This document shows positions 40,640 through 51,400 of a DNA stretch of 64,000 bases, in pieces. The position numbers were made by a program, and so were the translations under genes. Source of the DNA: Pampus argenteus (lineage: Eukaryota > Chordata > Actinopteri > Scombriformes > Stromateidae); contig CM072869.1 in the NCBI GenBank assembly GCA_036937835.1, positions 24,815,001-24,879,000 on the forward strand, read 5' to 3'. How positions within the stretch are numbered: the first letter of the stretch is position 1; the number at the start of each line of letters is the position of its first letter. A model generated the notes under the pieces. The model had not been told where the DNA came from, searched no databases, and worked only from the letters and a program-made list of their open reading frames with translations.

Positions 40640-43102
40640 TGTCATTTTTGGCCTTCTCTCGACGAGAGAAACCTTTTTTTTTTACAAATGTTTGAGTAAA
40701 AGCTGTAAGAAGCTGGCAGAAGTGAGTTTTTTGGTCCTAATCATTAGAAATCAGTTACTTGTTGATGGCAAACATTATTTTGATTGAAAATATTGCTCTT
40801 TGTTTAAGAAAAAACTGTATTTGTCATTTTTGGCGTTGTCTTGTCCAGAGAAAAATACATTTAGAAAAGTTACAGTAAAACTGTGAGAAGCTCGCAGAAG
40901 TGAGTTTTTTGGTCCTAATCATTAGAAATCAATTACTTGTTGATGGCAAACATGATTTTGATTGAAATGATTGCTCTTTGTTAAAGAAAAACTGTATTTG
41001 TCATTTCTGGCCTTCTCTCGTCTAGAGAAAGCTATTTTTACAAATGTTACAGTAAAAGCTGTAAGAAGCTCGCAGAAGTGAGTTTTTTGGTCCTAATCAT
41101 TAGAAATCAGTAACTTGTTGATGGCAAACATGGTTTTAATTGAAAATATTGCTCTTTGTTTAAGAAAAACTGTATTTGTCATTGTTGGCGTTCTCTTGTC
41201 GATAGAAAAATACATTTAGAAATGTTACTGTAAAAGCTGGAAGAAGCAGGCAGAAGTGAGTTTTTTGGTCCTAATCATTAGAAATCAGTTACTTGTTGAT
41301 GGCAAACATGATTTTGATTGAAAATATTGTTTTTTGTTAAAGAAAAACTGTATTTGTCATTTCTGGCCTTCTCTCGTCTAGAGAAAGCTATTTTTACAAA
41401 TGTTACAGTAAAAGCTGTAAGAAGCTGGCAGAAGTGAGTTTTTTGGTCCTAATCATTAGAAATCAGTTACTTGTTGATGGCAAACATGGTTTTAATTGAA
41501 AATATTGCTCTTTGTTTAAGAAAAACTGTATTTGTCATTTTTGGCGTTCTCTTGTCGAGAGAAAAATACATTTAGAAATGTTACTGTAAACGCTGGAATA
41601 AGCAGGCAGAAGTGATTTTTTGGTCCTAATCATTAGAAATCAGTTACCTGTTGATGGCAAACATTGTTTTGATTGAAAATATTGCTCTTTGTTTTAGATA
41701 AACTGTAGTTGTCATTTTTTGCCTTCTCTCGCCGAGAGAAACCTATTTTTTACAAATGTTTCAGTAAAAGCTGTAAGAAGTTCGCAGAAGTGAGTTTTTT
41801 GGTCCTAATCATTAGAAATCAGTTACTTGTTGATGGCAAATATTGCTCTTTGTTTTAGATAAACTGTAGTTGTCATTTTTGGCCTTCTCTCGACGAGAGA
41901 AACCTTTTTTTTTTACAAATGTTTGAGTAAAAGCTGTAAGAAGCTGGCAGAAGTGAGTTTTTTGGTCCTAATCATTAGAAATCAGTTACTTGTTGATGGC
42001 AAACATTATTTTGATTGAAAATATTGCTCTTTGTTTAAGAAAAAACTGTATTTGTCATTTTTGGCGTTGTCTTGTCGAGAGAAAAATACATTTAGAAAAG
42101 TTACAGTAAAAGCTGTGAGAAGCTCGCAGAAGTGAGTTTTTTGGTCCTAATCATTAGAAATCAATTACTTGTTGATGGCAAACATGATTTTGATTGAAAT
42201 GATTGCTCTTTGTTAAAGAAAAACTGTATTTGTCATTTCTGGCCTTCTCTCGTCTAGAGAAAGCTATTTTTACAAATGTTACAGTAAAAGCTGTAAGAAG
42301 CTCGCAGAAGTGAGTTTTTTGGTCCTAATCATTAGAAATCAGTTACTTGTTGATGGCAAACATGGTTTTAATTGAAAATATTGCTCTTTGTTTAAGAAAA
42401 ACTGTATTTGTCATTGTTGGCGTTCTCTTGTCGATAGAAAAATACATTTAGAAATGTTACTGTAAAAGCTGGAAGAAGCAGGCAGAAGTGAGTTTTTTGG
42501 TCCTAATCATTAGAAATCAGTTACTTGTTGATGGCAAACATGATTTTGATTGAAAATATTGTTTTTTGTTAAAGAAAAACTGTATTTGTCATTTCTGGCC
42601 TTCTCTCGTCTAGAGAAAGCTATTTTTACAAATGTTACAGTAAAAGCTGTAAGAAGCTGGCAGAAGTGAGTTTTTTGGTCCTAATCATTAGAAATCAGTT
42701 ACTTGTTGATGGCAAACATGGTTTTAATTGAAAATATTGCTCTTTGTTTAAGAAAAACTGTATTTGTCATTTTTGGCGTTCTCTTGTCGAGAGAAAAATA
42801 CATTTAGAAATGTTACTGTAAACGCTGGAATAAGCAGGCAGAAGTGATTTTTTGGTCCTAATCATTAGAAATCAGTTACCTGTTGATGGCAAACATTGTT
42901 TTGATTGAAAATATTGCTCTTTGTTTTAGATAAACTGTAGTTGTCATTTTTTGCCTTCTCTCGCCGAGAGAAACCTATTTTTTACAAATGTTTCAGTAAA
43001 AGCTGTAAGAAGTTCGCAGAAGTGAGTTTTTTGGTCCTAATCATTAGAAATCAGTTACTTGTTGATGGCAAATATTGCTCTTTGTTTTAGATAAACTGTA
43101 GT
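40640..43102. repeat. Higher-order duplication, ~1,232-bp period
   Basis: About 40640-41870 and 41871-43102 are tandem copies. Shared private variants are ggcgttgtcttgtc (40835 and 42066), tcaattacttgttg, tgtcattgttggcg, aaatattgttttttgtt (41322 and 42554) and ggcaaatattgctc (41836 and 43068). The left copy has lost one base in gtaaaactgtgag (near 40878), so the offset changes from 1,231 to 1,232. Confidence 0.8.
41831..41850. repeat. Monomer with 18-bp internal deletion
   Basis: gatggcaaatattgc replaces gatggcaaacat...gaaaatattgc, removing 18 bp between short aaa matches. The same shortened form occurs near 43069, 45714, 52704 and 55887, and marks the lineage of monomers in 41-56 kb. Confidence 0.75.
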
Positions 43103-44005
43103 TGTCATTTTTTGCATTCTCTCGCCGAGAGAAACCTATTTTTTACAAATGTTTCAGTAAAAGCTGTAAGAAGTTCGCAGAAGTGAGTTTTTTGGTCCTA
43201 ATCATTAGAAATCAGTTACTTGTTGATGGCAAACATGGTTTTGATTTAAAATATTGCTCTTTATTTACGAAAAACTGTAGTTGTCATGTTTGGCCTTCTC
43301 TTGTCTAGAGAAAGCTATTTTTACAAATGTTACAGTAAAAGCTGTCAGAAGCTGGCAGAAGTGAGTTTTTTGGTCCTAATCATTAGAAATCAGTTACTTG
43401 TTGATGGCAAACATGGTTTTGATTGAAAATATTGCTCTTTATTTAAGAAAAACTGTAGTTGTCATGTTTGGCCTTCTCTTGTCTAGAGAAAGGTATTTTT
43501 ACAAATGTTACAGTAAAAGTTGTAAGAAGCTCGCAGAAGTGAGTTTTTTGGTCCTAATCATTAGAAATCAGTTACTTGTTGATGGCAAACATGGTTTTAA
43601 TTGAAAATATTGCTCTTTATTTAAGAAAAACTGCAGTTGTCATTTTTGGGCTTCTCTCATCGAGAGAAACCTATTTTTTTTACAAATGTTTGAGTAAAAG
43701 CTGTAAGAAGCTGGCAGAAGTGAGTTTTTTGGTCCTAATCATTAGAAATCAGTTAGTTGTTGATGGCAAACATGATTTTGATTGAAAATATTGCTCTTTG
43801 TTAAAGAAAAACTGTAGTTGTCATTTTTGGCCTTCTCTCGACGAGAGAAACCTTTTTTTTTTTTACAAATTTTTGAGTAAAAGCTGTAAGAAGCTGGCAG
43901 AAGTGAGTTTTTTGGTCCTAATCATTAGAAATCAGTTACTTGTTGATGGCAAACATGGTTTTAATTGAAAATATTGCTCTTTGTTTAAGAAAAACTGTAT
44001 TTGTC

Positions 44006-44015
44006 ATTTTTAAAA
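44006..44015. repeat. Monomer lacking the dyad (deletion junction)
   Basis: Reads tgtcatttttaaaatacatttag where neighbours have about 21 extra bases including the entire TTCTCT/AGAGAA dyad. The same deletion is present at 53641-53650 in the right-hand unit, so it predates the segmental duplication. Confidence 0.8.
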
Positions 44016-45243
44016 TACATTTAGAAATGTTACTGTAAAAGCTGGAAGAAGCAGGCAAAATTGAGTTTTTTGGTCCTAATCATTAGAAATCAGTTACCTG
44101 TTGATGGCAAACATTATTTTGATTGAAAATATTGCTCTTTGTTTTAGATAAACTGTAGTTGTCATTTTTTGCCTTCTCTCGCCGAGAGAAACCTATTTTT
44201 TACAAATGTTTCAGTAAAAGCTGTAAGAAGCTCGCAGAAGTGAGTTTTTTGGTCCTAATCATTAGAAATCAGTTACTTGTTGATGGCAAACATGGTTTTG
44301 ATTGAAAATATTGCTCTTTATTTAAGAAAAACTGTAGTTGTCATGTTTGGCCTTCTCTTGTCTAGAGAAAGCTATTTTTACAAATGTTACAGTAAAAGTT
44401 GTAAGAAGCTAGCAGAAGTGAGTTTTTTGGTCCTAATCATTAGAAATCAGTTACTTGTTGATGGCAAACATGGTTTTGATTAAAAATATTGCTCTTTATT
44501 TAAGAAAAACTGTAGTTGTCATGTTTGGCCTTCTCTTGTCTAGAGAAAGCTATTTTTACAAATGTTACAGTAAAAGTTGTAAGAAGCTCGCAGAAGTGAG
44601 TTTTTTGGTCCTAATCATTAGAAATCAGTTACTTGTTGATGGCAAACATGGTTTTAATTGAAAATATTGCTCTTTGTTTAAGAAAAACTGTATTTGTCAT
44701 TTTTGGCGTTCTCTTGTCGATAGAAAAATACATTTAGAAATGTTACTGTAAAAGCTGGAAGAAGCAGGCAGAAGTGAGTTTTTTGGTCCTAATCATTAGA
44801 AATCAGTTACCTGTTGATGGCAAACATTATTTTGATTGAAAATATTGCTCTTTATTTTAGATAAACTGTAGTTGTCATTTTTTGCCTTCTCTCGCCGAGA
44901 GAAACCTATTTTTTACAAATGTTTCAGTAAAAGCTGTAAGAAGTTTGCAGAAGTGAGTTTTTTGGTCCTAATCATTAGAAATCAGTTACTTGTTGATGGC
45001 AAACATGGTTTTGATTGAAATGATTGCTCTTTGTTAAAGAAAAACTGTATTTGTCATTTCTGGCCTTCTCTCGTGTAGAGAAAGCTATTTTTACAAATGT
45101 TACAGTAAAAGTTGTAAGAAGCTGGTAGAAGTGAGTTTTTTGGTCCTAATCATTAGAAATCAGTTAGTTGTTGATGGCAAACATGATTTTGATTGAAAAT
45201 ATTGCTCTTTGTTAAAGAAAAACTGTAGTTGTCATTTTTGGCC

Positions 45244-45260
45244 TTCTCTTGTCGATAGAA
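45244..45260. repeat. Hybrid monomer at a three-monomer deletion
   Basis: gtagttgtcatttttggcc joined to ttctcttgtcgatagaaaaatac. In the right-hand unit the two halves are separated by about 539 bp (54880-55418). The left unit therefore lost three monomers by recombination whose breakpoint lies in the dyad. Confidence 0.7.
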
Positions 45261-48200
45261 AAATACATTTAGAAATGTTACTGTAAAAGCTGGAAGAAGC
45301 AGGCAGAAGTGAGTTTTTTGGTCCTAATCATTAGAAATCAGTTACTTGTTGATGGCAAACATGATTTTGATTGAAAATATTGTTTTTTGTTAAAGAAAAA
45401 CTGTATTTGTCATTTCTGGCCTTCTCTCGTCTAGAGAAAGCTATTTTTACAAATGTTACAGTAAAAGCTGTAAGAAGCTGGCAGAAGTGAGTTTTTTGGT
45501 CCTAATCATTAGAAATCAGTTACTTGTTGATGGCAAACATGGTTTTAATTGAAAATATTGCTCTTTGTTTTAGATAAACTGTAGTTGTCATTTTTTGCCT
45601 TCTCTCGCCGAGAGAAACCTATTTTTTACAAATGTTTCAGTAAAAGCTGTAAGAAGTTCGCAAAAGTGAGTTTTTTGGTCCTAATCATTAGAAATCAGTT
45701 ACTTGTTGATGGCAAATATTGCTCTTTGTTTTAGATAAACTGTAGTTGTCATTTTTTGCCTTCTCTCGCCGAGAGAAACCTATTTTTTACAAATGTTTCA
45801 GTAAAAGCTGTAAGAAGTTCGCAGAAGTGAGTTTTTTGGTCCTAATCATTAGAAATCAGTTACTTGTTGATGGCAAACGTGGTTTTGATTGAAAATATTG
45901 CTCTTTATTTACGAAAAACTGTAGTTGTCATGTTTGGCCTTCTCTTGTCTAGAGAAAGCTATTTTTACAAATGTTACAGTAAAAGTTGTAAGAAGCTGGC
46001 AGAAGTGAGTTTTTTGGTCCTAATCATTAGAAATCAGTTACTTGTTGATGGCAAACATGATTTTGATTGAATATATTGCTCTTTGTTAAAGAAAAACTGT
46101 AGTTGTCATTTTTGGCCTTCTCTCGCCGAGAGAAACCTTTTTTTTTTTACAAATGTTTGAGTAAAAGCTGTAAGAAGCTGGCAGAAGTGAGTTTTTTGGT
46201 CCTAATCATAAGAAATCAGTTACTTGTTGATGGCAAACATTATTTTGATTGAAAATATTGCTCTTTTTTTAAGAAAAACTGTATTTGTCATTTTTGGCGT
46301 TCTCTTGTCGAGAGAAAAATACATTTAGAAAAGTTACAGTAAAAGCTGTGAGAAGCTCGCAGAAGTGAGTTTTTTGGTCCTAATTATTAGAAATCAGTTA
46401 CTTGTTGATGGCAAACATGGTTTTAATTGAAAATATTGCTCTTTATTTAAGAAAAACTGCAGTTGTCATTTTTGGGCTTCTCTCATCGAGAGAAACCTAT
46501 TTTTTTTTTTACAAATGTTTGAGTAAAAGCTGTAAGAAGCTGGCAGAAGTAAGTTTTTTGGTCCTAATCATTAGAAATCAGTTACTTGTTGATGGCAAAC
46601 ATGATTTTGATTGAAAATATTGCTCTTTGTTAAAGAAAAACTGTATTTGTCATTTCTGGCCTTCTCTCGTCTAGAGAAAGCTATTTTTACAAATGTTACA
46701 GTAAAAGCTGTAAGAAGCTGGCAGAAGTGAGTTTTTTGGTCCTAATCATTAGAAATCAGTTACTTGTTGATGGCAAACATGGTTTTAATTGAAAATATTG
46801 CTCTTTGTTTAAAAAAAACTGTATTTGTCATTTTTGGCGTTCTCTTGTTGATAGAAAAATACATTTAGCAATGTTACTGTAAAAGCTGGAAGAAGCAGGC
46901 AGAATTGAGTTTTTTGGTCCTAATCATTAGAAATCAGTTACCTGTTGATGGCAAACATTATTTTGATTGAAAATATTGCTCTTTGTTTTAGATAAACTGT
47001 AGTTGTCATTTTTTGCCTTCTCTCGCCGAGAGAAACCTATTTTTACAAATGTTTGAGTAAAAGCTGTAAGAAGCTGGCAGAAGTGAGTTTTTTGGTCCTA
47101 ATCATTAGAAATCAGTTACCTGTTGATGGCAAACATGATTTTGATTGAAATGATTGCTCTTTGTTAAAGAAAAACTGTATTTGTCATTTCTGGCCTTCTC
47201 TCGTCTAGAGAAAGCTATTTTTACAAATGTTACAGTAAAAGCTGTAAGAAGCTGGCAGAAGTGAGTTTTTTGGTCCTAATCATTAGAAATCAGTTACTTG
47301 TTGATGGCAAACATGGTTTTGATTAAAAATATTGCTCTTTGTTTAAGAAAAACTGTATTTGTCATTTTTGGCGTTCTCTTGTCGATAGAAAAATACATTT
47401 AGAAATGTTACTGTAAAAGATGGAAGAAGCAGGCAGAAGTGAGTTTTTTGGTCCTAATCATTAGAAATCAGTTACTTGTTGATGGCAAACATGATTTTGA
47501 TGGAAATTATTGCTCTTTGTTAAAGAAAAACTGTATTTGTCATTTCTGGCCTTCTCTCGTCTAGAGAAAGCTATTTTTTACAAATGTTTGAGTAAAAGCT
47601 GTAAGAAGCTGGCAGAAGTGAGTTTTTTGTTCCTAATCATTAGAAATCAGTTACTTGTTGATGGCAAACATTATTTTGATTGAAAATATTGCTCTTTGTT
47701 TAAGAAAAACTGTATTTGTCATTTTTGGCCTTCTCTTGTTGAGAGAAAAATACATTTAGAAATGTTACTGTAAAAGCTGGAAGAAGCAGGCAGAAGTGAG
47801 TTTTTTGGTCCTAATCATTAGAAATCAGTTACTTGTTGATGGGAAACATTATTTAGATTGAAAATATTGCTCTTTGTTTAAGAAAAACTGTATTTGTCAT
47901 TTTTGGCGTTCTCTTGTGGAGAGAAAAATACATTTAGAAATGTTACTGTAAATGCTGGAAGAAGCAGGCAGAAGTGAGTTTTTTGGTCCTAATCATTAGA
48001 AATCAGTTACTTGTTGATGGCAAACATGATTTTGATTGAAAATATTGCTCTTTGTTTAAGAAAAACTGTATTTGTCATTTTTGGCGTTCTCTTGTCGAGA
48101 GAAAAATACATTTAGAAAAGTTACAGTAAAAGCTGTGAGAAGCTCGCAGAAGTGAGTTTTTTGGTCCTAATCATTAGAAATCAGTTACTTGTTGATGGCA

Positions 48201-48498
48201 AACATGATTTTGATTGAAATGATTGCTCTTTGTTAAAGAAAAACTGTATTTGTCATTTCTGGCCTTCTCTCGTCTAGAGAAAGCTATTTTTTACAAATAT
48301 TACAGTAAAAGCTGTAAGAAGCTGGCAGAAGTGAGTTTTTTGGTCCTAATCATTAGAAATCAGTTACTTGTTGATGGCAAACATGGTTTTAATTGAAAAT
48401 ATTGCTCTTTGTTTAAGAAAAACTGTATTTGTCATTTTTGGCGTTCTCTTGTCGAGAGAAAAATACATTTAGAAATGTTACTGTAAAAGCTGGAAGAA

Positions 48499-48522
48499 TA
48501 GATAGATAGATAGATAGATAGA
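48499..48522 (-). repeat. (TAGA)6 3' tail of LINE copy A
   Basis: Six TAGA units (TCTA on the coding strand) directly join the satellite at gctggaagaa and the LINE 3' end. Tandem microsatellite tails in place of poly(A) are usual for CR1-group LINEs. Copy B has five units at the same junction (58671-58690). Confidence 0.9.
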
Positions 48523-48527
48523 TATAC

Positions 48528-48550
48528 TTTATTAATCCCAAAAACTGGGA
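48528..48550 (-). promoter_or_regulatory. LINE 3'-terminal hairpin and AATAAA signal, copy A
   Basis: On the minus strand, TCCCA-GTTTT-TGGGA (48536-48550) can form a 5-bp stem, followed by AATAAA (48528-48533) and then the microsatellite tail. A short 3' stem-loop next to the tail is the kind of element recognised by the RT of stringent LINEs; the role here is inferred. The same elements are at 58696-58718 in copy B. Confidence 0.55.
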
Positions 48551-48573
48551 AATTAAAGTGTAACAGCAGCATA

Positions 48574-48954
48574 ACACAAATACAACAACAATGAAATAAA
48601 AAGAACAACCAACAATTAAGATAATAATTAATAATTAAATAGGAAAAGATAATTAAATAAGAATAAGAAATTAAGATAATAATTACACAAGAATAAGTAA
48701 AATATAATATAATATATAATATAATATATGACCGGATTTTAACTATTATAACACAAATACAACAACAATGAAATAAAAAGAACAACCAACAATTAAGATA
48801 ATAATTAATAATTAAATAAGAAAAGATAATTAAATAAGAATAAGAAATTAAGATAATAATTACATAAGAATAAGTAAAATAAAATATAATATAATAATAT
48901 AATAATATATGTAATAATATAATATATAATATATGACCGGATTTTAGCTATTAT
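48574..48954 (-). repeat. Tandem duplication inside the LINE 3' UTR
   Basis: An AT-rich segment beginning acacaaatacaacaacaatg occurs at 48574-48750 and again from 48751, offset 177 bp. Both copies end in atatgaccggatttta-ctatta. In the coding-side copy that end is the last ORF codons plus stop, so the duplication includes the end of the reading frame. The coding-side copy is longer through TAATA expansion. It is also present in LINE copy B, so it predates the segmental duplication. Confidence 0.85.
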
Positions 48955-51400
48955 TGTACACGCTGATGGCCTGTGGCAGGAAAGATTTCCTGTATCTTTC
49001 CTTACGACAGCGGAGCTGGAGCAGTCTGTGGGAGAAAGTGCTCCGCTGTCTGTCCACTGTGTGATGGAGAGGGTGCTGATCATTGTCCATGATGGTAAAC
49101 AGTTTATTCAGCATCCTCCTCTCCACCACAGTACCAAACGTCTCCAGCCGGACACCAAGTACAGAGCCAGCCTTCTTGATGATTTTATCAAGTCTGTTGG
49201 TGTCGCTGGCTCTGATGCTGCTACCCCAACACACAGCAGCAAAGAAGATGACACTGGCAACAACAGACTGGTAGAAGATCTCCAACATCTTGCTGCACAC
49301 GTTGAAGGATCTCAGCTTCCTCAGGAAATAGAGTCTGCTCATCCCCTTCTTGTACACAGCTTCTGTGTTAGATTTCCAGTCCAGTCTGTTGTCAATCACC
49401 ACTCCCAGGTATTTATAGTCCTTCACCTCCTCCACCACCTCCCCCCTGATCAGTACAGGCTGTGAAGGCATTCTCTTTCTCCTGAAGTCGATCACCATCT
49501 CTCTGGTCTTGTTGACATTCAGCCTCAGGTGATTCTGCTCGGACCACTCTACAAAGTTGTCCACCAGCGTCCTGTACTCACCCTCCTCTCCCTCCCTTAT
49601 ACACCCAACAACAGCTGAGTCATCAGAAAACTTCTGTAGATGACATGACTCAGAGTTGTATTGAAAGTCAGTGGTGTATAAGGTGAAGAGGAAGGGAGAA
49701 AGCACAGTCCCCTGTGGAGCTCCTGTATCACTGACCACCACATCAGACAGGACACTGCCCAGACGGACAAACTGTGGCCTACCCGTCAAGTAGTCAGTAA
49801 TCCAGGAGATCACTGTGTCGTCAACACCCATCACCTGCAGCTTCTCACCCAGTAGCAGAGGTTGGATGGTATTGAAAGCACTGGAAAAATCAAAGAAAGT
49901 GATCCTAACAGTGCCTTCACCACCATCCAAATGCATATGGGTTCGCTGCAACAGGTAGATGACAGCATCATCGACACCTAAATGGGGCTGGTAGGCAAAC
50001 TGCAAAGGGTCCAGAAACATCCTCACCCGTGGCCTCAGCTGGGCTAAGACCAGTCTCTCCAGGACCTTCATCACGTGAGATGTGAGGGCGACTGGTCTGT
50101 AGTCTGCCAGGTCAGATGGCCTCGACTTCTTGGGGACTGGAACCAAGCAGGATGTCTTCCACAGCAGCGGGACTTTCTGCTGACTCAGGCTCATGTTGTA
50201 CAGATGTCCCAGTACAGGAGACAGCTGGTTGGCGCAGGTCTTCCGGATCCTGGGTGTGATGCCATCAGGACCTGCAGCCTTTCGCTGGTGTAGTCTTTCC
50301 AGCTGCCTCTTAACCTGGCCTGTAGTCACCGTTGGGCAGGGGTTGCTGCAGATGTCTTTAGTAGAGGAGGTGGGAGATGAGGAGGAGGAGGAGGAGGAGG
50401 AGGAGCAGGTGGAAAGGTGCTGTACAGGAGAAGGCCGGCTGGGTTGAGCCATTTGGAACAGTGTGGGTGTGTGGAGGGGTGGGGACGTTTGAGGGGTCAC
50501 AGGAGGTGAGCTAAACCTGTTGAAAAACTGGTTGAATTGGTTTGCTCTATCCAGGCTCCCTGCTGTCAGCCGGTCTCTTCCTGTCATCCCTGTGATGTGT
50601 TTCATCCCCGTCCACACATCCCTCACACTGTTCTGGTGGAGTTTGGCCTCCAGCTTCTTCCTGTAGTTGTCCTTGCATGTCCTCAGTCTTTGTCTAAGTT
50701 CATGCTGCACTCTTCTCTGCTCCTCTTTATCTCCAGACCTGAAAGCCTTCTTCTTCTTGTTCAGAAGTGCTTTCAGGTCGCTGGTAATCCATAGCTTGTT
50801 GTTGGGAAAGCAGCGCACAGTCCGGGCTGGTATGGTAGTGTCCTCACAGAATTTGATATAATCTGTGATGCAGACAGTCAATTTATCAATGTCCTCCCCA
50901 TGTGGCTCACAGAGTACATCCCAGTCCGTTGACTCAAAGCAGTCCTGCAGTGCATCAGCAGACTCCTGTGTCCACCTCCTCACTGTCCTGGTGAGCACAG
51001 GCTGCTTTCTTACAAGAGGGACATATCTTGGAGACATCATGACCAAGTTGTGGTCTGATCTGCCGAGGGGGGGGAGGGCTGTGACGTCATATGCATCCAT
51101 GGCATTGGCATACAGGAGATCCAGCATTTTATTGTCTCTGGTGGGGCAGTCAACATATTGGTGGAAGTTAGTGTTGAATGAGACATGATTAAAATCTCCT
51201 GTAATAACCATGAATGCATCCGGGTGTTCAGTCTGTAGTTTGGCAGCGGCGGAGCTGATGACGTCACATGCTACCGCTGCGTCAGCTGACGGAGGGATGT
51301 AAACAACAATCACGATGGTGGACCTGAACTCTCTCGGTAAATAATAGGGGCGCATTCCCACAGCTAACAGTTCAATGTCCGGGGTACAGAGACGTTCCTT
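48944..51400 (-). CDS. Rex1-like LINE endonuclease/reverse transcriptase, 5'-truncated
   Basis: Open frame from the 5' truncation point to a TAA at 48944-48946, 818 codons with no frameshift. No ATG start is expected because the N-terminal part of the apurinic-like endonuclease is missing. An in-frame GTG lies at 51359-51361 and the following numbers count from it. Remaining endonuclease motifs: GDFN (residues 55-58) and SDH (102-104). RT motifs: AAGPDGI (362-368), DYRPVALTS (420-428), motif A DFSSAFNTI (491-499), motif B GAPQGTVLSP (547-556), and motif C FSDD (578-581) in place of the more usual FADD/YADD. The C-terminal tail has the CWGSSI and RLDKIIKKAG segments common in fish Rex1-type elements. 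A serine run (about 318-330) is encoded by a GAG microsatellite. Lacking the endonuclease N-terminus, it cannot encode an autonomous element. Confidence 0.92.
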   Translation of the reverse strand, partial: KERLCTPDIELLAVGMRPYYLPREFRSTIVIVVYIPPSADAAVACDVISSAAAKLQTEHPDAFMVITGDFNHVSFNTNFHQYVDCPTRDNKMLDLLYANAMDAYDVTALPPLGRSDHNLVMMSPRYVPLVRKQPVLTRTVRRWTQESADALQDCFESTDWDVLCEPHGEDIDKLTVCITDYIKFCEDTTIPARTVRCFPNNKLWITSDLKALLNKKKKAFRSGDKEEQRRVQHELRQRLRTCKDNYRKKLEAKLHQNSVRDVWTGMKHITGMTGRDRLTAGSLDRANQFNQFFNRFSSPPVTPQTSPPLHTPTLFQMAQPSRPSPVQHLSTCSSSSSSSSSSPTSSTKDICSNPCPTVTTGQVKRQLERLHQRKAAGPDGITPRIRKTCANQLSPVLGHLYNMSLSQQKVPLLWKTSCLVPVPKKSRPSDLADYRPVALTSHVMKVLERLVLAQLRPRVRMFLDPLQFAYQPHLGVDDAVIYLLQRTHMHLDGGEGTVRITFFDFSSAFNTIQPLLLGEKLQVMGVDDTVISWITDYLTGRPQFVRLGSVLSDVVVSDTGAPQGTVLSPFLFTLYTTDFQYNSESCHLQKFSDDSAVVGCIREGEEGEYRTLVDNFVEWSEQNHLRLNVNKTREMVIDFRRKRMPSQPVLIRGEVVEEVKDYKYLGVVIDNRLDWKSNTEAVYKKGMSRLYFLRKLRSFNVCSKMLEIFYQSVVASVIFFAAVCWGSSIRASDTNRLDKIIKKAGSVLGVRLETFGTVVERRMLNKLFTIMDNDQHPLHHTVDRQRSTFSHRLLQLRCRKERYRKSFLPQAISVYNNS
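50379..50405. repeat. (GAG)9 microsatellite encoding poly-serine
   Basis: Nine GAG units within the LINE reading frame, read on the minus strand as TCC codons. It lies in the low-complexity linker (Ser/Pro/Thr-rich) between the endonuclease and the RT. Confidence 0.85.

Larger units (their letters stand above)
1..48498. repeat. Satellite DNA array, ~178-182 bp monomer
   Basis: An uninterrupted head-to-tail array of an AT-rich monomer; equivalent positions recur every 178 bp (for example 624, 802; 2050, 2228, 2406). Each monomer carries the invariant block ggtcctaatcattagaaatc, then gttgatggcaaacat, a variable segment, a dyad centred on ttctct/agagaa, an A/T-rich spacer, and gtaaaagctg-aagaag. 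At least four subtypes follow the dyad: gaaagctatttttacaaatgt; gaaacctattttttacaaat; gaaaaatacatttagaaatg with a ggaagaagcaggcag end; and gaaacc plus a long T run. Length divided by 179 gives about 270 monomers. There is no gene, RNA gene or promoter in this stretch. Monomer length, AT-richness and higher-order structure resemble centromeric or pericentromeric satellites, but no sequence feature proves centromere function. Confidence 0.97.
48499..51400 (-). mobile_element. Rex1/Babar-like (CR1-group) LINE, 5'-truncated, copy A
   Basis: A 2,902-bp non-LTR retrotransposon inserted in the satellite. On the minus strand it runs from within the endonuclease domain (51400), through the reverse transcriptase, to a short AT-rich 3' UTR, an AATAAA signal and a (TAGA)6 tail (48499-48522). 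Comparison with the uninterrupted satellite at 5213-5237 places the insertion between equivalents of 5222 and 5224. One base (g) is lost, the first bases of the right flank differ by one substitution, and there is no target-site duplication. CR1-group elements are known for absent or very short duplications and 5' truncation. The body is frame-intact, so the insertion is probably not very old. Naming rests on the style of the RT motifs and the tail; the exact subfamily is not certain. Confidence 0.9.

Noticed and set aside
1..48498. CRISPR-like array of regularly spaced conserved blocks (ggtcctaatcattagaaatc)
   Set aside because: The material between the blocks is homologous from unit to unit, the period is ~178 bp, and the context is eukaryotic LINEs; this is a satellite.
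48432..48785. Minus-strand frame encoding a hydrophobic Ile/Tyr/Leu-rich peptide (also 58585-58962, 48805-49083 and 63076-63354)
   Set aside because: It is translation of the AT-rich LINE 3' UTR and its tandem duplication; the apparent transmembrane character comes from base composition.
48574..48954. The 177-bp duplication in the LINE UTR as a derived satellite monomer
   Set aside because: Its length is close to the satellite monomer but the sequence is unrelated and contains the LINE stop region.
49028..51188. Plus-strand frames of 63-145 codons inside the LINE (also 63299-63736)
   Set aside because: They are antisense shadows of the intact reverse-transcriptase frame.
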